Numbered from the stretch's first letter, positions 1-6,451 are shown. The stretch: DNA of 7,602 nucleotides from Chloroflexota bacterium (GCA_013695575.1 JACDAF010000024.1:1-7602), one strand, 5' to 3'. Numbers and translations are program-made. Notes: generated from the sequence alone by a model not told the origin.

Positions 1-733
1 CGTGGGGCAGCTCGGCCGCGGTGACCATTTGCTCGGTCCGGTCGAGCGGCCCGAGCGCGAAGTGCGTGTCGGAGCCGACGGAGAAGCGCGCTCCGGCTCG
101 TCGCGCGCGGACCAGAAACTCCGTGTGGGGTACCCCGTAGGACTCATTGATCTCGATCGCGACGTCGTTGCCCACGCAGAGCTCGATGAGGCGCTCCTGC
201 CACTCGATCGGGTAGGAGCTCTCGGGATCGCCGAGCGCCTGGAGCGGCGTGAAGGTGGGGTGACCCAGGATGTCGATCCCGACATCGAGCACTCCGTCGC
301 GGACGACCTCGAGGGTGCGCTCGAGCACGCGGCGGCGGAGCGACTCGTCTCTTGACCAGCGGTCGTGCTCTGGGAACGGCCGGCCGCCGAGCCTTCCCTT
401 GAGGTACTGGCCGGCGACGTCGTAACCGATGTGGACGCCCTCGACCTCGATCTGGTGGACGGCGCCGATGAGGTAGTGGAGCGAGCGGCGGGTGCTCGCG
501 AGCAGCGGCGGCGCCACGCCGAGGTCGTACTCGAGGCCCACGCGCAGTCCGAGCATCGTGGCGTCATCGAGGTAGCGGAGCACGTCATCGTCGTCGCGCA
601 TCTTCTCCCGCCACGGGTAGTGGTCGGAAACGCCGTGCGGGCGCACTGCGACGGTCTTCGCCCGGTCCGCGAGGCTGACCGTCCCGTCCGACCGCTGGCT
701 GTGGATGTGGTGATCGAAGAGCTTCAGGCTCAC
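1..733 (-). CDS. PHP-domain metal-dependent phosphoesterase (histidinol-phosphatase type), 3' end outside the window
   Basis: At least 244 residues are present; the stop lies beyond the left edge. The PHP metal-site motifs can be read in order: D7-x-H9-x-H11 followed by SDGT, S-D37-H38, the acidic residue E68 in GLEYD, H93 in GAVHQ, H158 in LGHPT, and D222-x-H224 in VGSDTH. PHP enzymes use such ligands to bind a two- or three-metal centre and hydrolyse phosphoesters. This arrangement is typical of stand-alone HisK-like phosphatases rather than polymerase PHP domains, and there is no signal peptide, so it is probably cytoplasmic. The start is GTG at 733-731, sharing a GTGA overlap with the stop of the preceding gene; GGAG lies 8 bases upstream. 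Coupling to the nucleotidyltransferase-like gene suggests a shared pathway. No histidine-biosynthesis neighbour is visible, so histidinol phosphate as substrate is unproven. Confidence 0.92.
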   Translation of the reverse strand, partial: MSLKLFDHHIHSQRSDGTVSLADRAKTVAVRPHGVSDHYPWREKMRDDDDVLRYLDDATMLGLRVGLEYDLGVAPPLLASTRRSLHYLIGAVHQIEVEGVHIGYDVAGQYLKGRLGGRPFPEHDRWSRDESLRRRVLERTLEVVRDGVLDVGIDILGHPTFTPLQALGDPESSYPIEWQERLIELCVGNDVAIEINESYGVPHTEFLVRARRAGARFSVGSDTHFALGPLDRTEQMVTAAELPH

Positions 734-1836
734 TCGACGGGCTCCGGGTGTCCTGACCAGGCAGCCTCGACCATCGTCCAGAGCACCCCCGATACGAGGG
801 TGTGCCCGCCGAGCAGCAGCGGGATGCGCGCGTCGCGCGCGGCAGCCGTGAACGCACGAAGCTCGGGTCCGGCGCCGTCCGCGTCGAAGAGATCCGACGC
901 GAAGCGCTCCGGCGCACCCGGCCGCCAGGCCAGATGCGCGAACAGGACGCGCGAGTCGAAGAGCATCCCGTCCCCGAGCTCGGCCACGCGCTCGAAGAAT
1001 CCGACGGGTCCGGTGTGCTGGTACAGGAACCCAAGTGCCGTGCGGGCAGATCCGTCGAGGTCTCGTCCGGCGGCCTGCATGCCTCGCTCCTCCGCGAGCA
1101 TCCGGACACGGCAGGCGGTCTGCGACTCGAGGTAGGTCCACACCGGCGCGCCGACGCGGCCCGCAACGAGCAGCTCCCGCTCCGCGGTCGTGATGAGCTG
1201 CATGAGCGACTCGATGCGCAGGCCGAGCTCGTCCTCCCACGTCGGGATCCCGAGCAGATCGGCAGGGCAGGCGGGATGACGGACGAGCACGGTGGCGTCA
1301 GCCGGCGTGTCGACATCGAGGAGGGTCGCGGCGGAGCGCGCCAGCTGCCGCGAGCGCAGCCCCGCCTGCTGGTGGAGCAATCGCGGCAAGGGGTTATCGG
1401 TGGCCGGCAGCGCGATCGCGTCCAGGGCGCTCGCGGGTGTGAAGGCGACGAGGTCAGCGGAGTAGTAGTTGTTCGAGAGGACGAGCGCCTCATCACCCTC
1501 GAGCTCCTCGCGCATCAGGTGGAGGGCGTCGACCGTGAGGAGCGCGCCCGCACCCGCACCGATGGCGCAGATGCGCTGGAGGCCCCGCGCCCGCACGAGT
1601 GCCGCGAGCTCCTCACCCAGGTGGAACGGCTCGGTCCGCTCCGCCACGGTCTCCGCACCCGCGGCGCGGAAGGCGCCGACCGCCTCGCCGTCGCGCGTCA
1701 CGGCGATCAGGGGCGCGAAACCGGCCTCGCCCGCGCGACGCAGGACCGACGCCGCGATCGCGATGCGGGCGGCATCGAGGCGCAGCTCGAGATCGCCCGT
1801 CCCGGCGCGGCCGAAGAACGCAACGAAGGCGGTCAC
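730..1836 (-). CDS. Conserved protein with a MobA/CofC-like nucleotidyltransferase fold, function unknown
   Basis: A 368-residue soluble protein starting at GTG 1836-1834, 12 bases after the stop of the membrane-protein gene; no good ribosome binding site is visible. The N-terminal 180 residues read like a GT-A nucleotidyltransferase domain: an opening beta strand (TAFVAFFG), a mid-domain NNYYSAD segment (122-128), TDNPLPRLL (146-154), and LDVDTPAD (173-180), which resembles the DIDTPEDL motif closing MobA and CofC domains. However, the glycine-rich nucleotide-binding loop with its lysine, LAGGxSxRMGxDK, is absent; residues 7-15 read FFGRAGTGD. The C-terminal half (about 185-368) is a separate helical region with striking segments CRVRMLAEERGM (242-253) and GGHTLVSG (343-350). 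I believe this two-part layout occurs as an uncharacterised family. Substrate and activity are unknown. The stop overlaps the PHP phosphoesterase start. Confidence 0.82.
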   Translation of the reverse strand: MTAFVAFFGRAGTGDLELRLDAARIAIAASVLRRAGEAGFAPLIAVTRDGEAVGAFRAAGAETVAERTEPFHLGEELAALVRARGLQRICAIGAGAGALLTVDALHLMREELEGDEALVLSNNYYSADLVAFTPASALDAIALPATDNPLPRLLHQQAGLRSRQLARSAATLLDVDTPADATVLVRHPACPADLLGIPTWEDELGLRIESLMQLITTAERELLVAGRVGAPVWTYLESQTACRVRMLAEERGMQAAGRDLDGSARTALGFLYQHTGPVGFFERVAELGDGMLFDSRVLFAHLAWRPGAPERFASDLFDADGAGPELRAFTAAARDARIPLLLGGHTLVSGVLWTMVEAAWSGHPEPVE

Positions 1837-1848
1837 GCGCTGCTGACG

Positions 1849-3345
1849 CTAGCGCACGCCGGACGAACGGAGCTCGAACCGCAGCAGCGCGCCGACCACG
1901 AGCGCGCTGAGCACGGCACCGACCGCCGCGCGGAGGCCGCCACCGGGTAGGTCGCCGAGCACCGCCAGCCACTGCGGATCGCTCCAGTCGAAGAGCCGCT
2001 CGGGGGCGAAGTTGACGTTCTGCGGGCGCATGTCCCAGCGCTCGTTGCTGTAGACGAGGGCCGCCGCGTTGAAGAGCAGGAGCGACCAGGCGGCGCCGAT
2101 CCCGAACGCGATCCGCGCGGCGCGTGCGACGAGCACTCCCTGACCGATCCCCCAGGCGAGCGCCGCGAAGAGCACGGGGGTCAGATCGTCTAGGAAGCGC
2201 TGACCGAACACGCGTCCTCCCCACCACTCCGCATACGTCGCGTAGAGCACGAGCGTCGCGACCCAGACGATCGAGAGGCCACGCAACCGCGAGGCCACGG
2301 GACCGGGCCGGCGCCAGGCGAGCCCGAGGGCCACCAAGGCGAACAGGAGGTACGGCGCGTACACGAGCAGGCCCCGGCTCGGGGAGAGCAGCAGTCCGTA
2401 CAGGCCGACCGCGACGTTCGTGTCGAACGGCTTCGGGCCGTAGCCTTGCTCGAGCGGGTTCCCGAAGGCGATGGCGTTCCAGGCGAGGAGCGGGAGGGTG
2501 CCCACGAGCAATCCGGCGATGGTGCGGGCCGCGCGCCGGGACTCGACGCCGATCCCGAACCCGAGACGCCGCGCCCCGAGGCCACCGATGCCCAGCGAGG
2601 CGAGAGCAGTCGTCTGCCGCACGACGGTCCCGAGCCCGAGCGCGACGCCGGCGAGGAGCTCGCGCGCTGGCGACACCGGCGTCGAGCGCAGCACGAGCCA
2701 GAGCGCGCCGCTTACGGCAAGATGCACACCCGGGTGCTGCCAGAGAGCTTGCGACGACACGGTGCGTACGCTCGTGCCGAGCACGTACAGGAGGATGAGC
2801 CCGAGGGCGCAGCGGGCGGAGACGAACCGCCGAATGACCGACCAGAGCAGCAGAGTCGCGAACGCCTCGATGACGGCGGCGGCGAGATGCCCCACTCGGA
2901 TCGCGATCGTCAGATCCTCCGGGACCGGCTGCAGCAGGACCGCGGGAAGGAAGAACGGGAGCGCGAGCAGTCCGATCCCCGGCGGGAATATCGAGCACAC
3001 GCGGTCATCCGGTCCGGGGGCGGGAGGCCCGCCGATGGCGCGCACCGCCTTGGGCGGTTCGGTCGCCGTCGAGTCCCCGCAGGCCCGGAAGAAGTACGCC
3101 TCGCGGTCGAGACCTGGGCCGAGGCCGAGCAGACCCCCCGGCGAGCCAGGTGGATACCGCCACGTGAATTCGTCGTAGTCGACATCACGCTCATGCACGA
3201 TCGTCCACGACAGCAGCGCGTTGGGGACGACGTCCGGCGACCAAATCTCGTTCAGGTTCGCGAACGAGAGGACGACGAGGAGCACTCCGCGCACGACCCA
3301 GGCTCGCCGTCGCGTGCTTACGAGTTGCGGCAGCTCGCCGGGCAC
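1849..3345 (-). CDS. Polytopic membrane protein, probable GT-C (ArnT/GT39-like) glycosyltransferase
   Basis: A 498-residue protein with roughly ten hydrophobic segments, including about 17-33, 122-142, 150-172, 180-196, 207-220, 229-250, 276-295, 326-344, 357-372, 390-404, 411-434 and 473-489. The first loop carries acidic residues (D38, D55, D57, D58-E59 in the DVDYDEF segment), the position where GT-C transferases keep their catalytic acid. Later segments FGNPLEQGYG (295-303), LLLSPSRGLLVYAPYLL (318-334) and YAEWWGGRVFGQRFL (371-385) are typical of the ArnT/PMT-like membrane proteins common in high-GC and cyanobacterial genomes. Such enzymes move a sugar from a polyprenyl-phosphate donor to a lipid or protein on the outer face of the membrane; the substrate here is unknown. 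GTG at 3345-3343 is the only usable start, since the frame closes upstream at a TGA. No clear ribosome binding site is seen. Confidence 0.85.
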   Translation of the reverse strand: MPGELPQLVSTRRRAWVVRGVLLVVLSFANLNEIWSPDVVPNALLSWTIVHERDVDYDEFTWRYPPGSPGGLLGLGPGLDREAYFFRACGDSTATEPPKAVRAIGGPPAPGPDDRVCSIFPPGIGLLALPFFLPAVLLQPVPEDLTIAIRVGHLAAAVIEAFATLLLWSVIRRFVSARCALGLILLYVLGTSVRTVSSQALWQHPGVHLAVSGALWLVLRSTPVSPARELLAGVALGLGTVVRQTTALASLGIGGLGARRLGFGIGVESRRAARTIAGLLVGTLPLLAWNAIAFGNPLEQGYGPKPFDTNVAVGLYGLLLSPSRGLLVYAPYLLFALVALGLAWRRPGPVASRLRGLSIVWVATLVLYATYAEWWGGRVFGQRFLDDLTPVLFAALAWGIGQGVLVARAARIAFGIGAAWSLLLFNAAALVYSNERWDMRPQNVNFAPERLFDWSDPQWLAVLGDLPGGGLRAAVGAVLSALVVGALLRFELRSSGVR

Positions 3346-3349
3346 GATG

Positions 3350-3399
3350 CTAGTGGTGTGTCCCGGAAACGGCTTGCTGATTCATCGACACGCCACTAG
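3350..3399. repeat. 13-bp inverted repeat (one mismatch) between comF and the membrane-protein gene
   Basis: The left arm CTAGTGGTGTGTC (3350-3362) pairs with the right arm GACACGCCACTAG (3387-3399), with one mismatch at 3357/3392 and a 24-base centre. The centre contains a small CCG-GAAA-CGG hairpin at 3363-3372. The comF stop codon TAG (3398-3396) is inside the right arm. TA dinucleotides lie in matched positions at 3351-3352 and 3397-3398. There is no T-run after the stem in either direction, so it is not a classical intrinsic terminator. It could be a small mobile relic (MITE-like), a protein-binding site, or a processing or attenuation hairpin in the minus-strand transcript. Confidence 0.75.
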
Positions 3400-4076
3400 G
3401 CGTCGCTCGCGATGACGTACGCACGGACCGAACGCGCGCCACAGGCGCGAGCGGCTGCGGCGGCAGACCGGAGCGTCGCGCCGGTGGTCGCGACGTCGTC
3501 GACCAGCGCGACGCGCAGACCGCGCAGCGAGTCCGCGACCCCGACGAAGGCCCCGCCGAGGTTGCGGGCGCGCTCGGCGCGGTCGAGCACCACCTGCGGG
3601 TCGGTGCGGCGGATCCGATGCAGCGCCGGCAGCAGGGACAGCGCGCCGGACGACGCCACGCGCTCGGCGAGGAGAAGCGCCTGGTCGTACCCCCGCTCGC
3701 GGAGTCGGTCGCGATGGAGTGGCACCACGATGACCGCGTCCAGCAACGTCCCCGTCGCGAGATCGCCGGCGACGAGACGGGCGACCAGCGCGCCGAGCTC
3801 GTTCGAGAGCGCGTGCTCGCCGCCGTACTTGAACGCGTGGATCGCCTCCCGCAGCGGACCGGCGAACGTGCCGGCGGCCCGGCCGCGCAGGCTCGGCCCG
3901 AGCGCGAGTGCCTCGGGCTCGCACGCGTCGCGGCACGACGAGCAGAGCCAGTCCCCCGGTGCCCGGCAGCCCGCGCAGCGCCGTGGCAGGACGACGTCGC
4001 TGAGCGTGCGCACCCTCCTAGACGGCTCTGTCGGTCGGCACACGAGCCGTCGTCGGCCGTCAGCGTATGCGAGCAT
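3396..4076 (-). CDS. comF: ComF family phosphoribosyltransferase-like protein
   Basis: A 226-residue protein from ATG 4076. Domains in order: a basic N-terminal stretch; a zinc-ribbon-like pair C34-x2-C37 and C45-x2-C48; the ComF signature region FKYGGE (82-87); VVPLHRDRLRERGYDQA (118-133); Q161xxLDRAERARNLGGAF (161-177); and the PRPP-binding loop VALVDDVATTGAT (189-201). Type I phosphoribosyltransferase folds with this layout define the ComF/GntX family, required for DNA uptake in some competent bacteria, though the exact reaction is unknown. The ATG at 4076 overlaps the DUF192 gene by 17 bases and has GGAGG nine bases upstream. An alternative GTG at 4013-4011 would give a more usual ComF N-terminus, but AGGAGG then sits directly against the start codon with no spacer. 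The stop codon is part of the downstream inverted repeat. Confidence 0.93.
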   Translation of the reverse strand: MLAYADGRRRLVCRPTEPSRRVRTLSDVVLPRRCAGCRAPGDWLCSSCRDACEPEALALGPSLRGRAAGTFAGPLREAIHAFKYGGEHALSNELGALVARLVAGDLATGTLLDAVIVVPLHRDRLRERGYDQALLLAERVASSGALSLLPALHRIRRTDPQVVLDRAERARNLGGAFVGVADSLRGLRVALVDDVATTGATLRSAAAAARACGARSVRAYVIASDA

Positions 4077-4464
4077 CCGCCGCAGCCTCCACTGGCTCGT
4101 AGGTAAGTTCGTCACCCACTTGCGTCCGGGTGCGGACGATCGTCCCGACGGGCAGCTCGATCACCTCCTCGGCCCCGTGAGCGGCGACCGCGAGGGTCCA
4201 CGGGCGCAGATCTGGCCGCGCCTTCACGACGCGGCGGCCTCGGTCGACGAACACCGCGTCGATCGCGAAGCGCATGAACAACGTGGTGATCGCGTTCGTT
4301 CGCGTGATGCGCAGCCCGTGGCCGGCCTGTAGGGACGATCGCCCGATCAGACCCATCCCCCGGGCGAGCGGATCCTCGGCGGAGCGGCACAGCGTGGCGA
4401 GGGTGGTCGCGCGCGTGCGATTGAAGACGTGAAGCTGGCGTCGGTCTCCCGAGATGTGTTTCAC
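4060..4464 (-). CDS. DUF192 family protein
   Basis: A 134-residue protein. The DUF192 core is clear: GLIGRSSLQAGHGL (38-51), TTLFMRFAIDAVFVD (60-74), RRVVKARPDLRPWT (77-90) with the usual proline-centred turn, and EEVIELPVGT followed by VGDEL (99-120). This small beta-rich domain has no established activity. Many members are exported lipoproteins or carry signal peptides; this one has no signal peptide, so it is predicted cytoplasmic. The start GTG at 4464-4462 shares a GTGA overlap with the stop of the prepilin peptidase gene, which strongly supports it over a long upstream extension in the same frame that would lie wholly on top of the peptidase. Family members are often seen next to Tad/Flp pilus genes, as here, but whether it works in pilus assembly is inference. 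Confidence 0.92.
   Translation of the reverse strand: MKHISGDRRQLHVFNRTRATTLATLCRSAEDPLARGMGLIGRSSLQAGHGLRITRTNAITTLFMRFAIDAVFVDRGRRVVKARPDLRPWTLAVAAHGAEEVIELPVGTIVRTRTQVGDELTYEPVEAAADARIR
4086..4090 (-). promoter_or_regulatory. Ribosome binding site deciding the comF start
   Basis: The minus strand reads GGAGG followed by nine bases and ATG at 4076. This lies inside the 3' end of the DUF192 coding region and supports the longer comF start, implying translation coupled to the upstream gene. Confidence 0.55.
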
Positions 4465-4961
4465 GCGCCCGCGACGTCGAGGAGGAGAGCCACAAGACCT
4501 CCGGCACCGAGTGCCACTCCGTAGGGGATGGAGCTCTTCAGGACGGTCCTCACCCCTCCGCGCTGCGGCTGCTCCGGCGGGATCAGCCGGCGGCTGACGA
4601 TGAGCACGATCGCGAGCAGACCGCCGAGGAGGCTGCCGTAGAGGCCGGCCGCGAGGAGAAATGACGTCCCGCGGAGTGCGCCGACCGCCATGAGGAGCTT
4701 CACGTCGCCGGCCTTCATCCAGCCGAGCGCATACATCGGGTAGCACAGGAAAAATGCGGCGCCAGTGGCCACCACGTGATCCAGCAGCCCACCCAGGCCC
4801 GGGACTCCCCAGCCGGCGAACGCGGCCAGCGCGAGGCCGATGAGGATGCCCGGGAGGGTCAGGTAGTTGGGGATCCGGGTCCACCGCCAATCCGTGACGA
4901 TCGCGGCGACGAGAAAGGCGGTGAGAAGGCCGTTCTGCGCGAGGCGAAGCGTGTCGATCAG
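4461..4961 (-). CDS. cpaA: Prepilin peptidase (A24 family, TadV/CpaA type), start codon uncertain
   Basis: Read from position 4961 this gives 166 residues, the size of short Flp-type peptidases that lack the N-terminal methyltransferase domain of PilD. The first catalytic aspartate lies in T23-D24-WRWTRIPNYLTLPG, the family's D...RIPN signature. The second is in MKAGD86VKLLMAVGA, corresponding to the GxGD motif, with lysine at its first glycine position. Five or six membrane helices follow. The enzyme cleaves type IV/Flp prepilin leaders at the inner membrane. The frame opens after a TAG at 4997-4995 and contains no ATG, GTG or TTG until 4775, which would remove the first catalytic aspartate. 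CTG at 4961 or ATC at 4958, right behind a GGGGGAGGT site, are candidate starts; a one-base indel is another explanation. The product is secure but the start is not. Confidence 0.85.
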   Translation of the reverse strand: MIDTLRLAQNGLLTAFLVAAIVTDWRWTRIPNYLTLPGILIGLALAAFAGWGVPGLGGLLDHVVATGAAFFLCYPMYALGWMKAGDVKLLMAVGALRGTSFLLAAGLYGSLLGGLLAIVLIVSRRLIPPEQPQRGGVRTVLKSSIPYGVALGAGGLVALLLDVAGA

Positions 4962-4962
4962 A

Positions 4963-4967
4963 CCTCC
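4963..4967 (-). promoter_or_regulatory. Ribosome binding site at the prepilin peptidase start
   Basis: The minus strand carries a strong purine run AAGGGGGAGGT ending at 4962. It confirms that translation starts near here, but no canonical start codon lies at normal spacing: CTG is immediately adjacent and ATC three bases further. This site argues for the longer gene rather than one starting at 4775. Confidence 0.5.
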
Positions 4968-5123
4968 CCCTTCATCCCCGAGATGTGCGCGGAGCTATTC
5001 CGGTCGTTGGGAGTGGCGGTGCGCCCGGCCAGGTGAGATTGTTGCCGAGTCGCCCACTCCGGTGGGACACGAGGAGAGGTCATCCCCGTGCACCGGGCGC
5101 AGGGGCAGAGTCGCTGGGTGCCC

Positions 5124-5130
5124 AGGAGGT
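5124..5130 (+). promoter_or_regulatory. Ribosome binding site of the RDD gene
   Basis: AGGAGGT lies about eight bases before ATG 5138, a near-perfect Shine-Dalgarno sequence that fixes this start. Its first two bases are also the end of a weak 4-bp stem (5114-5125). Confidence 0.85.
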
Positions 5131-5137
5131 GTGAGCC

Positions 5138-5542
5138 ATGACGATGCCGTCCTCTGGCACGCGAACGGGGTTTTGGCCGAGGACCGTCGCGCTCGCCGTC
5201 GACGTGACGGTGCTCATCGCCGCCGACCTCCTCCTGACACGGGCGCTGTTCGACGCTGACGCTGCGCGGGCGCAGGCGCTGGCGACGCTGCTCGGGCTGG
5301 GCTATTTCGTGCATTTCTGGAGCGCTGCGGGCGGCGGGCAGACGCTCGGCATGAAGCTGCTAAATCTCCGGGTCGTGACGACCGATCGCACACCACTCAG
5401 CGTGACGGGCGCGATCACCCGGTACGTCGGCCTGATCATCTCGTGCATGGCGCTGTTCATCGGCGTCATCTGGGTCGCCTTCGACGCGCAGAAGCAGGGG
5501 TGGCACGACAAGATCGCGGGGACGCTCGTGGTGAAGGCCTGA
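5138..5542 (+). CDS. RDD family membrane protein
   Basis: A 134-residue protein with three predicted membrane helices at about 17-37, 45-64 and 93-115. The RDD pattern is present: R15 and D22 around the first helix (PRTVALAVD), then GGGQTLGMKLLNLRVV (65-80) between helices two and three, R95, D116, and the closing HDKIAGTLVV (123-132). RDD proteins are small integral membrane proteins of mostly unknown function; a few have been linked to ion transport. It is on the opposite strand to the surrounding pilus-related genes and is followed after 65 bases by the DUF72 gene, probably in the same transcript. The start is well supported by AGGAGGT. Confidence 0.93.
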   Translation: MTMPSSGTRTGFWPRTVALAVDVTVLIAADLLLTRALFDADAARAQALATLLGLGYFVHFWSAAGGGQTLGMKLLNLRVVTTDRTPLSVTGAITRYVGLIISCMALFIGVIWVAFDAQKQGWHDKIAGTLVVKA

Positions 5543-5607
5543 GCACCACTCCAGAAGAGCCCGGGCGTCGCCCGACCGACCTGCAGGCCCGGACGGCGCC
5601 GGCGCAG
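5543..5607 (+). other. RDD-DUF72 spacer with hairpins
   Basis: This 65-base spacer contains a short hairpin CGGGC-GTC-GCCCG at 5562-5574 without a T-run, and at its right end the left arm of a longer hairpin that encloses the DUF72 start codon. No ribosome binding site is visible before the DUF72 ATG. Confidence 0.45.
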
Positions 5608-5622
5608 ATGAAGCCGGCGCCG
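5594..5622 (+). repeat. Perfect 10-bp GC-only inverted repeat around the DUF72 start codon
   Basis: The arms CGGCGCCGGC (5594-5603) and GCCGGCGCCG (5613-5622) are exact reverse complements with a 9-base loop, GCAGATGAA, that contains the ATG at 5608-5610. In RNA this would be a very stable stem with the start codon exposed in its loop and no Shine-Dalgarno sequence nearby. It may control translation of DUF72, or may be a chance product of high GC. Confidence 0.7.
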
Positions 5623-6432
5623 CGCTTGGGGCAGGCGTGGATCGGCACCTCCGGCTGGGTGTACCCGCACTGGAAGGGGCGGTTCTACCCGGCGAACCTT
5701 CCCGCGACACGCTGGCTCGCCCACTACGCGTCGATCTTCGACACCGTCGAGCTCAACAACCCGTTCTACCGACAGCCTTCGCGTGAGATGTTCGAGCGCT
5801 GGCGCGGCAGGGTCCCCGAGCACTTCGTGTACTCCGTGAAGCTGAACCGCTTCCTCACCCACATCAAGCGCCTGAACATCGAGCAGGACAGCGTCGAGCG
5901 GAGCTACGGATCGATGGCAGGGCTTGGTCCAAAGCTCGGCGTGGTGCTCGCGCAGCTCCCGCCGAAGATGAGGTTCGACGCCGAGCGCGTGGGTCGCTTC
6001 TTCCGCATGGTCGCGCGGCGGCGGCGGCGTCACGCGCTCGAGCCCCGCGACGAGTCGTGGTTCACAGAGGAGTCGCTCGCGCTGCTGCGCAGGCGCAAGG
6101 TCGCGCTGTGCATCCAGGACAGCGCGAAGTGGTCCACCAGGCTGGACGTCGTCACGGCAGGCTTCGTGTACCTGCGGTTCCACGGGCCGGAGGCGCTGTA
6201 TGGCTCGGGATACTCGGACGCGCAGCTGCGCGTCTGGGCCATGCGCATCCGCGGGTGGATCGAGCGGGGGCTCGACGTATACGCGTATTTCAACAACGAC
6301 GTGCCCGACCACGCACCGAGAGATGCGCAGCGCCTGCGCGAGCTCATCGGCGGTCCCGCGGCACGCGCGATCCCAGGTCGGCTCGAGGACGTCGACCACA
6401 CGCCCGGCCCGTGGATGCGCGAGCGCGGCTAG
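5608..6432 (+). CDS. DUF72 (YecE-like) protein
   Basis: A 274-residue protein, a normal length for the family. Signature segments in order: WIGTSGWVYPHWKGRFYP (11-28), FDTVELNNPFYRQPSREMFERW (44-65), FVYSVKLNRFLTHIKRL (73-89), LGPKLGVVLAQLPPKMRFD (106-124), HALEPRDESWF (142-152), VYLRFHGPEALYGSGYSDAQL (187-207) and VYAYFNNDVPDHAPRDAQRL (224-243). DUF72 proteins adopt a TIM-barrel fold with a likely active-site pocket formed by these conserved residues, but no reaction is established. ATG 5608 is the only canonical start after the RDD stop; it lacks a ribosome binding site and sits in the loop of a strong hairpin. An arginine-rich patch (137-141, five arginines) precedes H142. It ends 19 bases before the convergent pilus-platform gene. 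Confidence 0.93.
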   Translation: MKPAPRLGQAWIGTSGWVYPHWKGRFYPANLPATRWLAHYASIFDTVELNNPFYRQPSREMFERWRGRVPEHFVYSVKLNRFLTHIKRLNIEQDSVERSYGSMAGLGPKLGVVLAQLPPKMRFDAERVGRFFRMVARRRRRHALEPRDESWFTEESLALLRRRKVALCIQDSAKWSTRLDVVTAGFVYLRFHGPEALYGSGYSDAQLRVWAMRIRGWIERGLDVYAYFNNDVPDHAPRDAQRLRELIGGPAARAIPGRLEDVDHTPGPWMRERG

Positions 6433-6451
6433 CGTGTGGGTGACCGTCCGC

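Larger units (their letters stand above)
4962..5137. other. Divergent intergenic region between prepilin peptidase and RDD genes
   Basis: These 176 bases separate two divergently transcribed genes and should hold the promoters of both. I find no convincing -35/-10 pair on either strand, which is common in GC-rich genomes. A small hairpin CCCAC-TCCG-GTGGG lies at 5053-5066. A second, CTGG-GTGC-CCAG (5114-5125), runs into the first bases of the RDD ribosome binding site. No tRNA or recognised riboswitch consensus was found. The open frames across it look like non-coding shadow. Confidence 0.5.

Noticed and set aside
802..1950. Long plus-strand open frame of 382 codons, with others at 2-355, 365-1135 and 1469-1846
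   Set aside because: They lie opposite well-supported minus-strand genes, have arginine/glutamate-rich random composition and no recognisable domain; long antisense frames are expected at this GC content.
2446..3399. Plus-strand open frame of 317 codons, and the overlapping frame at 2471-3178
   Set aside because: Antisense to the GT-C-like membrane protein; composition is low-complexity charged sequence with no domain.
4465..4890. N-terminal extension of the DUF192 frame to an ATG at 4890
   Set aside because: It overlaps the conserved prepilin peptidase in another frame, is arginine/proline-rich, and the GTG at 4464 in a GTGA overlap is the natural start.
4976..5137. Possible riboswitch or structured RNA in the leader of the prepilin peptidase or RDD gene
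   Set aside because: I compared by eye with cyclic-di-GMP, cyclic-di-AMP and cobalamin riboswitch cores and saw none of the required conserved blocks; only short hairpins are present. A covariance-model search would settle it.
4958..5314. Minus-strand 118-codon open frame across the divergent intergenic region
   Set aside because: Antisense to the RDD gene and its leader, histidine/arginine-rich with no domain; it ends exactly where the peptidase frame should begin, so only its last codons matter for the start-codon puzzle.
5302..6399. Minus-strand 365-codon open frame opposite RDD and DUF72
   Set aside because: Fully antisense to two genes with clear family motifs; no recognisable domain.
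6433..6451. Terminator between the convergent DUF72 and TadB/TadC-like genes
   Set aside because: The 19-base gap has no stem-loop with a T-run.
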